22,457 nt of DNA from Gracilariopsis chorda (taxonomy: Eukaryota; Rhodophyta; Florideophyceae; Gracilariales; Gracilariaceae): positions 1-22,457 of the forward strand of contig NBIV01000505.1 of NCBI GenBank assembly GCA_003194525.1, read 5' to 3'. Positions 10,248-19,369 of the stretch are shown here, one piece after another (position 1 is the first letter of the stretch; each line of letters begins with the position of its first letter). The position numbers were made by a program, and so were the translations under genes. Below the pieces are notes generated by a model. It had not been told where the DNA came from. It saw only the letters and a list, made by a program, of their open reading frames with translations, and made no database searches.

Positions 10248-12259
10248 GAGGAGGTCTGTCGGTCATGGCGCCTTGGCAAGGTACATAATCATCCATTTTT
10301 GGGCAAGTTTAAACGAGCCAAGCACGTTGGGGACATTGTGCACTCAGAAATTATGGGTCCGTTAGTGCATCCATTCCCAGACCGATTCCGCTATGCATCT
10401 GGATTTGTGGATGATCACTGGCGATACGCAGAACTTGGGTTCATGATGCAAAGGTGTGAGATCAGTGAAGTGTTCCTGGGTGTGAGGCAGAAGCTCAAAC
10501 AGCTTGGAGGAGAGCATGTGCTTATTCAGAAACTGCACTCTGACAACCCTAGAAAAGTACATTGCCTTGCAAAAGAATCCCAAGAATGGTCTCCAGGAGG
10601 TATCTTTTTCTCCATCGTATACCCCAGAACATAAAGCTATTGCAGAGCGCATCAATCACAGTATGGTTAAAGCTGCCAAGCTTTGCTCATTGAAGCCAAT
10701 CTTGCAGAATGTTTGTGGTCGTATGCACTAAAACATGTGATCTATGGTCGCAGTAGAGTGCCGCACTCCACGACTGGCATGACTCCGTATGTCCTACTGA
10801 CTGAAAGTAGGCATTCTATGACGTATTTCAGAGTAATCGGATGTGCTGCATAGGTATTAAAAACGAATCCGGGCACCAAGTTCGGGTCTCTTGCACTTGA
10901 CAGAGTGTACTTGCAGACTCTTGAGCATAGTGTTTACGAGTTTCTCGTTAGTGATGACGACCATATTCCTCGAGTAGTACGGTCACGTCATGTCACCTTT
11001 GATGAGTCTAGGTTCCCTGGTGCACCATATCTTATCAACTATATGGATGACGAGAGTACATCAGATTATAAATATAGTTCTGATGATGATATGGATGCCA
11101 TCAGCTCCGATGAGTTCTCTGTTGACGATGTTGAGGACGTCATGTGAACCTCAGAAATTGGTACCATAGACCACCCTGAGCCAGCTACAGACATGTGGGT
11201 TGACCCTGCACCATCAAACATTGATGATGCCGAGCACAGTTCTAGTGATGAAGAGTCGTCCAAAGGCGATGAAGGTGACATTGAACAAGTAAATGATGAC
11301 TCTGAGTCACAGTCACGCTATCCTCGTCGCACCAGGCGTGCACCTCAACGCTGGTGGCATATGGCCGCCACGGCCAAATCTGAGGTTGAAGTTTCCACGA
11401 GTCATGATCACTCACTCAAAGGAGCACTGTCTGCAACCCCAACTGAAAGAGAGAAATGGCTGCATGCTATTGATGACGAGCTGACATCTTTAGAAGACAG
11501 GGCTACATGGGTTGTGGATGACTCATCAAATTCCCAGCCCCTACCAACGCATGTCATACTTAAGGTGAAACGTGATGCAGACGACTCCGTTGACCGATTT
11601 GGAGCTCGAATGGTGGCTGGAGGCAACCACCAGACATATGATGATGACTACTTAGAGACGTACGCACCAGTGATTTCGTTCAATTTGGTTCGTATGTTCT
11701 TGTACCTGATGTTGTGCCTGCAGATGTTTATTGCCCAGATTGACATAAAGACCACATTTCTTAATGGTTACCTCAAGGGAGACGTGTGAGTGATGTCACC
11801 GCGTGGCATTCCGGGTCTTAAAACACAATGCTACAAACTGCTTAAGGCTATATACGGGCTTAAGGAGGCTCATCTGCCATGGCATACGAAGTTCAGCACA
11901 GACATTAAAGGTATAGGTTTTGAAGAATTACCCAGTGCACCATGTGTTTTCAGGCGGAAATTACCCGCTAATACTTATGCATACATCCTGGTATACGTGG
12001 ATGGCCTTCTCATATTTACGCCTAATGCCAAACTACGTTCTCACATATTGGAGAAGCTCTAGTCTTTGTAGGACCTACGCGTTGAGACTCGTGTCAGAAT
12101 GTATCTTGGTGTTGATTTAATCTGTAACATGAACTCCAATGGCCAAATGCGAGTTGTAAAACTTGGACAGCCGTTGTATATCAGTGGCATGTTACGGCGG
12201 ATTGGACTTGAGTATAGCACGCCTTCACGGAGCCCAATGTTGTAATCCTTTTCTGTTGA
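10244..12259 (+). mobile_element. Copy F: family-2 copia fragment (integrase to RT)
   Basis: F starts abruptly inside integrase at CATGGAGGAGG, at a head-to-head junction with E, and continues in plus orientation until the D LTR starts at 12260. It aligns with C and D through integrase and linker and with E through RT. It is closer to C than to D, sharing HSEI and several other changes. It cannot be the continuation of C, because its start overlaps integrase sequence already present in C. Confidence 0.87.
10244..12259 (+). pseudogene. Copy F integrase and reverse transcriptase (broken)
   Basis: The integrase part reads MEEVCRSWRLGK (one Cys ligand replaced by Trp), HSEI in place of HSDI, and HSDN. 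A frameshift near 10545, a TAG at 10851-10853 and a TGA at 11145-11147 follow. The linker and RT then run as GGIWPP-like and RWWHMAATAKSEVEV stretches with VILKVKRDA, ETYAPVISFNLVRM, IDIKTTFLNG, a TGG-to-TGA stop at 11787-11789, KAIYGLKEAH, and a catalytic box YVDGLLIF in which the second Asp is Gly. A TAG lies at 12060-12062. The RT is cut off near 12259 by the D LTR. This copy lacks both integrase and RT catalytic competence. Confidence 0.86.
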
Positions 12260-12364
12260 TGTTAGCACATAGTCGAGTGCCTGGTAGTCCTGAGACATCA
12301 TGGTGCAACACCTGGAAACAAAGTTTCATATAAGGGAGCTGGTTTTGGGACCTGCTCTACAAAA

Positions 12365-12454
12365 GCGCATATGCGTGTGTTCTCAAACCCAACGTGAAAC
12401 GGGCATATGATTGGCTACTGCAAATACTCATATACAACGTATTGGTTACAAGTG
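12365..12454 (+). promoter_or_regulatory. Shared U3 module (D LTR)
   Basis: The palindrome is CGCATATGCG here, with one outer mismatch to the 12-bp form. It is followed by 11 nt, CCCAACGTGAAAC, 7 nt, TGATTGGCTACTGCAAA, 23 nt and ACAAGTG. It starts about 105 bp into the LTR, compared with 82 in A and 114 in E. Confidence 0.8.
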
Positions 12455-12937
12455 TTATGCATTCTATGGGCCCTGGGCACGGACCCGGCCACTTGGGATA
12501 AGGTGAATGGGCATGGTACTTAGGAATATGTGTGGGTACATGTGCTTTACAGTTATATGGAAGTGTGTCATGTGTGCGGTTGTGCAAGCAAGCACGTACC
12601 ATGCACGCAACACAGCTAGGGTATGTACATGGATTTGGTGGCATGTGTATTTGTGCTTTGTCACTGTCATGATGATGCGAGGGAGTGTTTATACAGTGCT
12701 GGGACATGCTGGCACATTGTTGGCATGTCCGGTTCACTTATTGTGCGTTGTTGGCTGCTTGGTTCACTTGGTCCGCATTGTTGTAATGCGTTGGTATGTT
12801 GTTATGCATGGTTGTACATAGCTGTAATCATTGTGTGCAACCCTTATTGTGTTATGTCTGTTTATAATTGGTAGTATTGGGTGTCCCCACTTAGTGGAAT
12901 AGGGTTTTCTTGTAGTTGTAGTGTGATGTAGAGGTGC

Positions 12938-12944
12938 TATATAA
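12938..12944 (+). promoter_or_regulatory. TATA-like box in D LTR
   Basis: TATATAA lies about 115 bp before the LTR end, a similar position to the TATATAA of B (17060-17054, minus). About 55 bp downstream, ACTCATTCTTTTG (12996-13008) resembles the oomycete initiator consensus in its first eight bases. Promoter use is inferred. Confidence 0.5.
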
Positions 12945-13059
12945 CACGCTGAAGTTGCAGTACCAAGTAAACTCGCCCCATGCTTGGCAACCTTCACTCA
13001 TTCTTTTGTTTCTTTTCTTGTTCTACAGATCCGCCGTAGCCCAACTGTTTACATTATGA

Positions 13060-13073
13060 GGTTATGGGCCCAG
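13060..13073 (+). promoter_or_regulatory. Primer-binding site, initiator tRNA-Met anticodon arm (D)
   Basis: GGTTATGGGCCCAG is complementary to the anticodon stem-loop region of eukaryotic initiator tRNA-Met and identical to the start of the Drosophila copia primer site. It lies 6 nt after the inferred LTR end, whereas in family 1 it abuts the LTR. Confidence 0.87.
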
Positions 13074-13862
13074 AGCGTCGATATTTTGCAGACGTGGCGC
13101 TCTTTTGACTTACTTTTCTTTGGGTTCATCTCCTTGCGCAGATCATCCTTACGAGTCTTGTGGAAGTATTTGGTGCTGTGGTGAAAGTAGGCAAAGCGTT
13201 CAGAGACACCTTCTCTGGTAAGCCGACCTGCGCCTGTTCCGATCCGGGCTCTATTGTGCTTCAGCGCACAAGGAAGACCACGCTATTTTCCTGCAAGTGT
13301 CTAGCAGGGGTTAACTGGTGAACGCTCATGGCGACAGCTACTAACCTCCCTGGGAGGACACGTACGGATTGTAAAGCCCCTCGTTCTGAAGTGCGCAGAA
13401 CAGGGTAGGTCAAGAAGAATTTCGTACCTCACCTGGAGAGAGCTACCAGGGTCCAGGGGTTCAACCCTTAGAGTAGCGGAGGTAGTTTCGCCTGTCAGTG
13501 CGCCCGCTTTTACGAAGTTTCATCTTTTATTTTCTTCTCCGAGTGCGCTTCAGAGCCACTTGTGAGTATACTTCGGGCGTCAAGGACCCGAACTCCGCCT
13601 GTTATTTGCGTACCAGAGGCGTATGGAGGAGCGTTGAGACTTGGTTACGCGGTCTCCGCTGGCGCCCTCGCTGTTGAGTGTTGAGATACTCCGCTCCAGT
13701 TCCCTGCTCATAGTGTGACATCAGTTGCAAGTCAATAGCTGTATCGCGATCAGGCATTCGTATTAGCTTCTGGTCAACTTTTTAAGCGTCGAGTTCCCTC
13801 ACTCTGCATCATTTTCATTTCATTTGGTTTCATTTATTTGTGATTGATCTCCTTCCGGAACT
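13074..13862 (+). other. Element D untranslated leader
   Basis: About 790 bp without a credible gene separate the primer site from the gag ATG. Part of it (roughly 13300-13520) aligns, with gaps, to the family-1 leader in element sense; the best stretch is the 34-nt core at 13473-13506. The final 60 bases before the ATG are T-rich with repeated CATTT. No sense open frame of note is present. Confidence 0.75.
13473..13506 (+). promoter_or_regulatory. Conserved leader core (element D copy)
   Basis: GTAGCGGAGGTAGT, then TTCGCCT, then GTCAGTGCGCCCG. It matches the B leader at 31 of 34 positions without a gap. Flanking hairpin-capable sequences (CCTGG..CCAGG and GGGTTCAACCC) stand where family 1 has its CCCGGAG..CTCCGGG hairpin. 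Confidence 0.65.
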
Positions 13863-14513
13863 ATGTCTGACTCCGAATTTGAGTTCGAAACGACCTCTGG
13901 TGTGAAGATCCCACGCTTCCATGGTAGGCGAGGTGAAGATTACACCCTATGGCGACACTGTCTACTTGCCGCGTGTCGAATTAAAGGTGTCTGGAATGTG
14001 GTTATGTCCAGTTGGGAGGAGTCATCTAGTGCCACAATGACACAAAGGTCTGTTTCTAGTGCGACCCAGACACCCTCCCGTATACTTGCAAAGCGCGAAA
14101 AGGCATGTGCAATGATCATTTGTGCACTTGGTGATGCCCCACTGCGTGTAGTCATGGATGTGAATGATGACCCTGGTCGCATGCTTCAACTGTTTGATGC
14201 GAGATATGCCTCAAACAGGACTGTTTCTCGTATAGCTGTGCATACTCAGCTGTTCAGAATGTCATACAAAGGCCAAAACATGTCTGAGTATGTGGACCAG
14301 TTTGCCTCTCTGTTCTCGCAGCTTGACCGCATGGGCAAGGATGCGGCTATAGCTGAGTCTCACAAGGCACCTATGCTTCTGGCCTCTATTGACCCCAACT
14401 GCTCTTTGGAGTCAAATGCAGCAGCACTTAGGACCAAGGAGATCTCCGAACTGACATGGGACTATGTGGCGACAACCCTGATTGATGAATATAATGCTCG
14501 TCAAATGGGTTAA
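13863..14513 (+). pseudogene. Element D gag capsid domain, ended by TAA
   Basis: The ATG at 13863 (A at -3) opens a 216-codon frame of UBN2/copia-type capsid: VKIPRFHGRRGEDYTLWRH near codons 14-32, AACRIKGVWNVV near codons 36-47, LFDARYASNRTV, and the ending DEYNARQMG. It would assemble the particle. The TAA at 14511-14513 replaces a Ser codon seen in copy C, and the same frame continues without shift into knuckle and protease, so gag is prematurely ended before its zinc knuckle. The capsid is barely alignable with that of family 1 beyond the general Trp-containing fold. The acidic N-terminus and the HGRRGEDY motif remind me of oomycete copia Gags, from memory only. Confidence 0.88.
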
Positions 14514-16966
14514 GGTAGTTCCGATAGAGGTCGTAATCCCAAAAAGAACAGAAACAAGGGTGGTGCCCGTATAAGTGGACACAGCAGATCATCGATTGGT
14601 AGTGAAAATGATGGTAAGGCGTCAAATTCGACCACTGTTAACGACCCCACTGGTCGTGCATATGCTGCTGGAAGTAGAAACGGGTACCACTGCACCTTCT
14701 GCGACCGTGATGGACATCCTCAAGACCCATGTCACGTGAATCCAGACAACTCTGACAATCATCTGCCACAAACAATCTTGGACCAGCTGAGGTTCAACGC
14801 AGTTGAGAAGCCAAAGCGTTCTGGGAAGTCATCCAGTAAAGCGTCCAAAGTTAAGATTGCTGGTGTTGCTAGTGAGAAGTCTACAGTGGTACCGCCAGCT
14901 ATTAGTCACATCGAAACTTATGCGGACAGTGGTGCTACGTCTCATTTCTTCTGTTCTGTATCTGCGTTCGTTCCAGACACACTGATTGACATACCAGAGA
15001 AGACAGTTGAGCTAGCTGACAACACCACTGTTAATGTTGCGCAACAAGGAGATGTCATACTACCCTTCTCGGATGTGAACCTCAGGTTGTCGAAAGTGCT
15101 GCTAGTTCCGAATCTTGAATATAACCTAGTATCTGTAGGTCGCTTAGCTGACAAGGGTATCCAGTCACGGTTCTGTGGTAAGGAGGTAACCCTACAATAT
15201 GAGGACGGGTTTGACATTGGACGTGGGACTCGTCATAATCGTTCCCGTCTATACATGCTACCCAACCCCATTGACCATTGGGATACATCCAAGATGCTTT
15301 CTGCAACAGACGACAGCACAAGTACATTGTGGCATCGCAGACTGGCACATATGAATGAGCATGACCTACAAAAGGTTCATGAACATGTCGACGGAGTCCC
15401 AAAACTCAAGTGCATGGAGGAGATATGTCGATCGTGTCGGCTTGGCAAAGCACATAAACTGCCATTTCTGGGCAAGTTTGAAAGATCTGACAACGTTGGA
15501 GACATTGTGCACTCAGACATTACGGGTCCATTAGTGCCATCGTTCCCAGATCGATTCCGGTATGCATCTGGATTTGTGGATGATCACTGGCGATACGCAG
15601 AACTTGGGTTCATGATGCATAAGTCTGAGATTGCACAATTGTTCTTGGGTGTGAGGCAGAAGCTCAAACAGCTTGGAGGAGAGCATGTGCTTATTCAAAA
15701 GCTGCACTCTGACAATGCAGAAGAGTACATTGTCTTGCAAGAGAATCCCAAGAATGGTCTCCAGGAGTAATCGTTTTCTCCACCGTATAACCCGGAACAT
15801 AATGCTATTGCAGAGCGCATCAATCGCACTATGGGTGAAGCTGCCCAAGCTTTGTTCATTCAAGCAAATCTTCAAGAATGTTTGTGCTCGTATGCACTAA
15901 AGCATGTTATTTATGTTCGCAATAGAGTGCCGCACTCCACCACTGGCATAACACTGTATGTACTAGTGACTGAAACCAGGGCTTCTTTGAAGTATGTCAG
16001 AGTATTTGGATGTGCCGCATATGTATTATAAATGAACCCGGGCACCAAGTTCGAGTCTCGTGCACTTGAGGGAGGGTACTTGCGGACTCTTGAGCACGGT
16101 GTTTATGAGGTCCTAGTTACTAATGACGATGATATTCCTCGAGTATTAAGGTCCCGTCATGTCACTTTTGATGAATCTAGGTTCCCTGGCGCACCATATC
16201 TGTGCAACTATATGGATGACGAAAGCACATCAGATAGTACTTATCATTCTGAGAACGATATGGATAGCATCAGTTCGGATGAATTCTCTGTTGATGATGT
16301 TGAGAACGTCATGTCAAACGCAGAAAATGGTACCACAGACCACCCTGAAGCACCAACAGACATTATGGTTGACCCTGCCACAGTGAACTTTGTTGCTGCC
16401 GAGGACAGTTCGAGTGATGAAGAGCAGTCAAATGACGATGGTGGTGACATTGAACATGAAAATGTTGACTCTGAGTCACAGTCACGGTATCCTCGTCGCA
16501 CAAGGCGTGCACCACAATGCTGGTGGCATATGGCTGGCACTGCCAAATCTGAGGTTGAGGTGAGCACGAGTGATGATCCCACACTAAGGGAAGCACTGTC
16601 TGCCAACCCAATTGAAAGAGAGCAATGGCTAAATGCCATTGATGAAGAGTTGGCATCTTTAGAATACAAGGCTACATGGATTCCTGATGACTCACTAATC
16701 TCCGAACCACTGCCAAGGCATGTCATACTGAAGGTGAAACGTGACGCACATGACTCCGTTGACCGATTTAGAGCTTGAACAGTGGCTGGGGGCAACCACC
16801 AGACATATGGTCAGGACTACTTAGAGACGTATGCACCAATTATTTCGTTCAATTTGGTTTGCATGTTTCTGTACCTGATGTTGTGCATGCAGATGTTTGT
16901 TTCACAGGTTGACATAAAGACAGCGTTCCTTAATGGTGAACTCAAAGAAGATTTGTGGGTGATGTC
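14514..16966 (+). pseudogene. Element D knuckle, protease, integrase, linker and start of RT
   Basis: The frame is continuous with gag. Numbering codons from 13863, it shows an intact knuckle CTFCDRDGHPQDPCH at 277, protease DSGATSHFF at 355, integrase WHRRLAHMN at 490 with CRSCRLGK, catalytic D552 (HSDI), D617 (HSDN) and E651 (IAERI), the C-terminal segment RSRHVTFDESRFPGAP, an acidic linker, ETYAP, and RT motif A DIKTAFLNG at 1017. TAA at 15768-15770, TAA at 16029-16031 and TGA at 16776-16778 interrupt it, but there is no frameshift. All integrase catalytic and zinc residues are kept, unlike C and F. RT ends where element B begins. Confidence 0.9.
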
Positions 16967-17745
16967 TGTTGAAAGTTGAAAGGAAGTTGAGGGGATGGAA
17001 GGGAAGTTCGCCAGCTCTAGCTTGGATTTACTTGGAGGTCCTTCAGACACATCTTATATACCACTCTAAATTCGAATTGCGCGGGAACACCAACTACAAG
17101 TAAAACCTAAACCACTAAGCAGGGACACTCAATACTACCAATCACCATCTAACATGACCTAGCCAGCTCAGCACAACCTCATTACATCAACGCACACCAA
17201 CGCACCAACGTTCCGTAATAGTTACGTGCATACACATGACCATGACAAGGCACAAATTCACGACTCCAACACACGCCAGCACATGCCAACACATCACGGT
17301 AAGTCAACACGTCACGGTAAGTCGGCACGTAACCTGTGGTGTTAGTGCCATGTCATCATGTGGCAATGCACACAACACCCACGTCATCAATATACCCGTG
17401 CATGTGTAAACCTGTTGACAGTGCATGCGCACCTTACCATTGTACCAACCACTGCTGTACCACTTGTACCAGCTGTCAACCACTTCATCAGTATCCCCTG
17501 CACACAACGTACACGGTGACCACTGTAGTAGCTGGACACGTGGGTGTGTCCAACCGATCCATTTATGCCATACCACTTGTACGCACCACGTGGCATATTT
17601 ACATTTGCAGTAGCCAATCAGAAGCCAGTTTCACGTTGGGTTCGCGCACACGCGCATATGCGCTTTTGCAGAGGTACCCTCTAAAACAGCCCATGCTCCC
17701 CGGAACATTTGGTTTTCAGTGACAGCGCAGGTACTACTGCCAACA
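16967..17745 (-). repeat. Element B 3' LTR (779 bp)
   Basis: Plus-strand ends are TGTTG..CAACA. It abuts the polypurine tract at 17746. The U3 module is intact (17663-17574), and TATATAA lies on the minus strand at 17060-17054, about 90 bp from the outer end. The outer flank is D RT sequence ending GATGTC. Confidence 0.93.
17574..17663 (-). promoter_or_regulatory. Shared U3 module (B 3' LTR)
   Basis: Perfect palindrome GCGCATATGCGC at 17663-17652, then CCCAACGTGAAAC, TGATTGGCTACTGCAAA and ACAAGTG at the spacings 11, 7 and 23 found in E and D. Confidence 0.8.
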
Positions 17746-17755
17746 CCCCCCCTCT
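17746..17755 (-). promoter_or_regulatory. Polypurine tract of element B
   Basis: Element sense reads AGAGGGGGGG directly before the LTR start TGTTGG. It would be the primer for plus-strand DNA synthesis. It lies about 10 nt after the Pol stop codon. Confidence 0.85.
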
Positions 17756-17765
17756 GTCACTGACT

Positions 17766-18912
17766 TCAAAGGTCTAAGGGGAGCAGGCCACAGTCCCCGC
17801 GGAACCTTGCCAGCTTAACTCCACCGAGCGCTTTCGTCAGCATATCGGCAACCATGTCTCCCGTGGAACAGTACTGCAACTGGACGGCTTTGTCGCGTAG
17901 AGCCTCTCTGGTGAAGTGAAAGCGAATATCAATGTGCTTAGTACGCTTGTTCACAACTCCATTTCGAGCAAGGTCGGTGCAACCTTGGTTGTCCACGTAC
18001 ACAGTTGTGGGCTCAACCATTAGCGTCACTGACTCATCCACATGCAGTCCACTTGCGTTGCCAATGCCACTCCACAGTCGTCTCAGCCAGATCGGTTCCT
18101 TCGTCCCACTGCACAGACTCACATACTCAGCCTCAGCGCTAGACAATGCAACTACTTCCTGTTGGCGCGAGCTCCAAGACACAGGAGCACCGCACATCAT
18201 GAACACATACCAACTGGTGGACTTGCGGTTGGATGTATCACCTGCCCAGTCAGAGTCTACGTATCCATACAGCTGAGTATCAGTCGTGGTGCCATAAGTA
18301 AGTCCGAGGGAGCGAGTGCCATTGAGGTAACGCAGAACACGCTTGACCGCTTTCCAATGAGTCTCTCCAGGTTTCTCGACATACTTGGCTAGCTTGGACA
18401 CTGCAAACGAGATGTCCGGTCGAGTGCCAACAGAGAGATACATCAGACAACCGATCACCTGACGATACGGGATGTTCGTCAGAGGCTCTTCTACCTTAGT
18501 GAGGTCAGCACCGGAGTCCATGGGAGTGTCCATTGGTTTGCACTGCTCGGCCAGACCATTCTGATGTGGATTGTAAGGCACCGTTCGCCGATGTTCAATA
18601 CCGTGACGTTCAAGCTCTTGTGAAAACTTCTTTGACACATATTCACCAGCATTGTCTGTGCGTAACGCATGTAGCACAGACTCACGTGCGGTAATGGCTT
18701 TCACATGTCGGTCACTCTGATTTTGAACAATCTTGAGCCACTTCCCGAACACGTGGAACACCTCATCCTTGGTCTTGAGCATGTACAAGAAGCAAAAACG
18801 GGAGTGATCATCGATGAATGTGACGAAGTAGCGTGAACCTCCCAAGGAACCTACTTGGATTGGACCACAAATGTCCGAATGCACTAGGTCCAATGGGTGC
18901 AAAGCCCGTTCC
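17766..18912 (-). pseudogene. Element B integrase core fused in frame to RT tail and RNase H
   Basis: The frame starts after a 1-base loss in the C-run near 18912 and continues to TGA at 17768-17766. It shows integrase D (HSDICGP), D (RTDNAGEY) and NPHQNGLAE, whose Glu is the third catalytic residue. The next residues jump straight to QCKPMDTPMDSG of the RT tail (junction at about 18547). The rest of integrase, the linker and the RT core with YVDD are absent. RNase H is complete: YVDSDWAGD, SSAEAEYVSL, VYVDNQGC, and the KHIDIRFHFTRE to MLTKAL tail. The deletion is 493 codons by comparison with A (322-1800), so the frame is kept. No RT activity is possible. Confidence 0.92.
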
Positions 18913-19369
18913 CCCCTTGCTTGGGAGTTGGAGCACGTGTAGATTTTCCCACTACACAAGAGTCACACACATCCATCGATTGATTCAAGTCCACATTCAG
19001 CCCTGGCACTACACCGTTACGAGCCATATGTTTGATACCATCCACATTCACATGAGCCATTCGAGCATGCCATAGTGACAGGTCAGTCACAAGTGCGTTG
19101 TCCATGTCTTCTGGTACTTCAATCGCGGTACATAGGTAGTACAGTCCTTTGATGCGACGGCCCTGGGCGATCATGGTGTCGCCTTTGTATACACATACTT
19201 TGGTTTTGTCAAACACCACTCGCGCACCCAGGTCACACATCGCAGATACTGACAGCAGATGATACCTTAGATTCGGTACTTGCACTACTTCACCCAACCG
19301 GCACTTGCTCTTACGCCCTTCAACAGCGAGATCGAGGTGGACACTGCCATGACCAAGAGACTCCAGCTT
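18884..19369 (-). pseudogene. Element B protease tail and integrase zinc domain
   Basis: After the TAG at 19372-19370 the frame continues through the post-protease segment to NLRYHLLSVSAMCDLGARVVF, then WHARMAHVN and CDSCVVGK of the integrase HHCC domain. It runs out of frame at the shortened C-run near 18912, where A reads CCCCTCC and B CCCCCC. Here B keeps the base that A has lost near 2540, so the two copies carry different damage. Confidence 0.87.

Larger units (their letters stand above)
12260..13053 (+). repeat. Element D 5' LTR (about 794 bp)
   Basis: The start is placed at TGTTAGCAC (12260), where alignment of F with the E RT ends. The end is placed at TTTACA (13053), 6 nt before the primer site. 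The exact ends are uncertain by several bases because the inverted repeats are imperfect and the 3' LTR is not in the window. It contains the shared U3 module (12365-12454), a TATATAA box (12938-12944), and a pyrimidine-rich U5 near 13000-13026. It shares GTCGAGTGCCTGG near its start with the E LTR. Confidence 0.75.
12260..16966 (+). mobile_element. Element D: family-2 copia, 5' LTR to RT
   Basis: LTR, primer site, leader, gag, protease, integrase and the start of RT follow in canonical order on the plus strand. The element is inserted into copy F on the left and broken on the right by element B within the RT codons for DLWVMS. Its 3' half is not simply continued beyond B, because the sequence to the right of B is a different family-2 copy (G) that repeats 75 bp with five mismatches. 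Confidence 0.88.

Noticed and set aside
12507..12821. Open frames in the D LTR that look membrane-like or Cys-rich
   Set aside because: They lie inside the LTR, are compositional, and have no counterpart in the E or B LTRs.
13000..13030. Splice acceptor (pyrimidine tract then CTACAG) at the end of the D LTR
   Set aside because: Pyrimidine-rich U5 ends occur in all LTRs here and I cannot pair it with a convincing donor; kept only as a weak possibility.
13455..13475. tRNA B-box-like GGTTCAACCC in the D leader (and GGTCCGACACC in family 1)
   Set aside because: No matching A box or cloverleaf could be built around it; it is better seen as part of a hairpin.
13863..16966. Stop-codon reassignment as an explanation for the in-frame TAA and TGA codons
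   Set aside because: The aligned residues in sister copies are Ser, Val, Lys and Arg, different each time, so no single reassigned meaning fits; ordinary nonsense decay is simpler.
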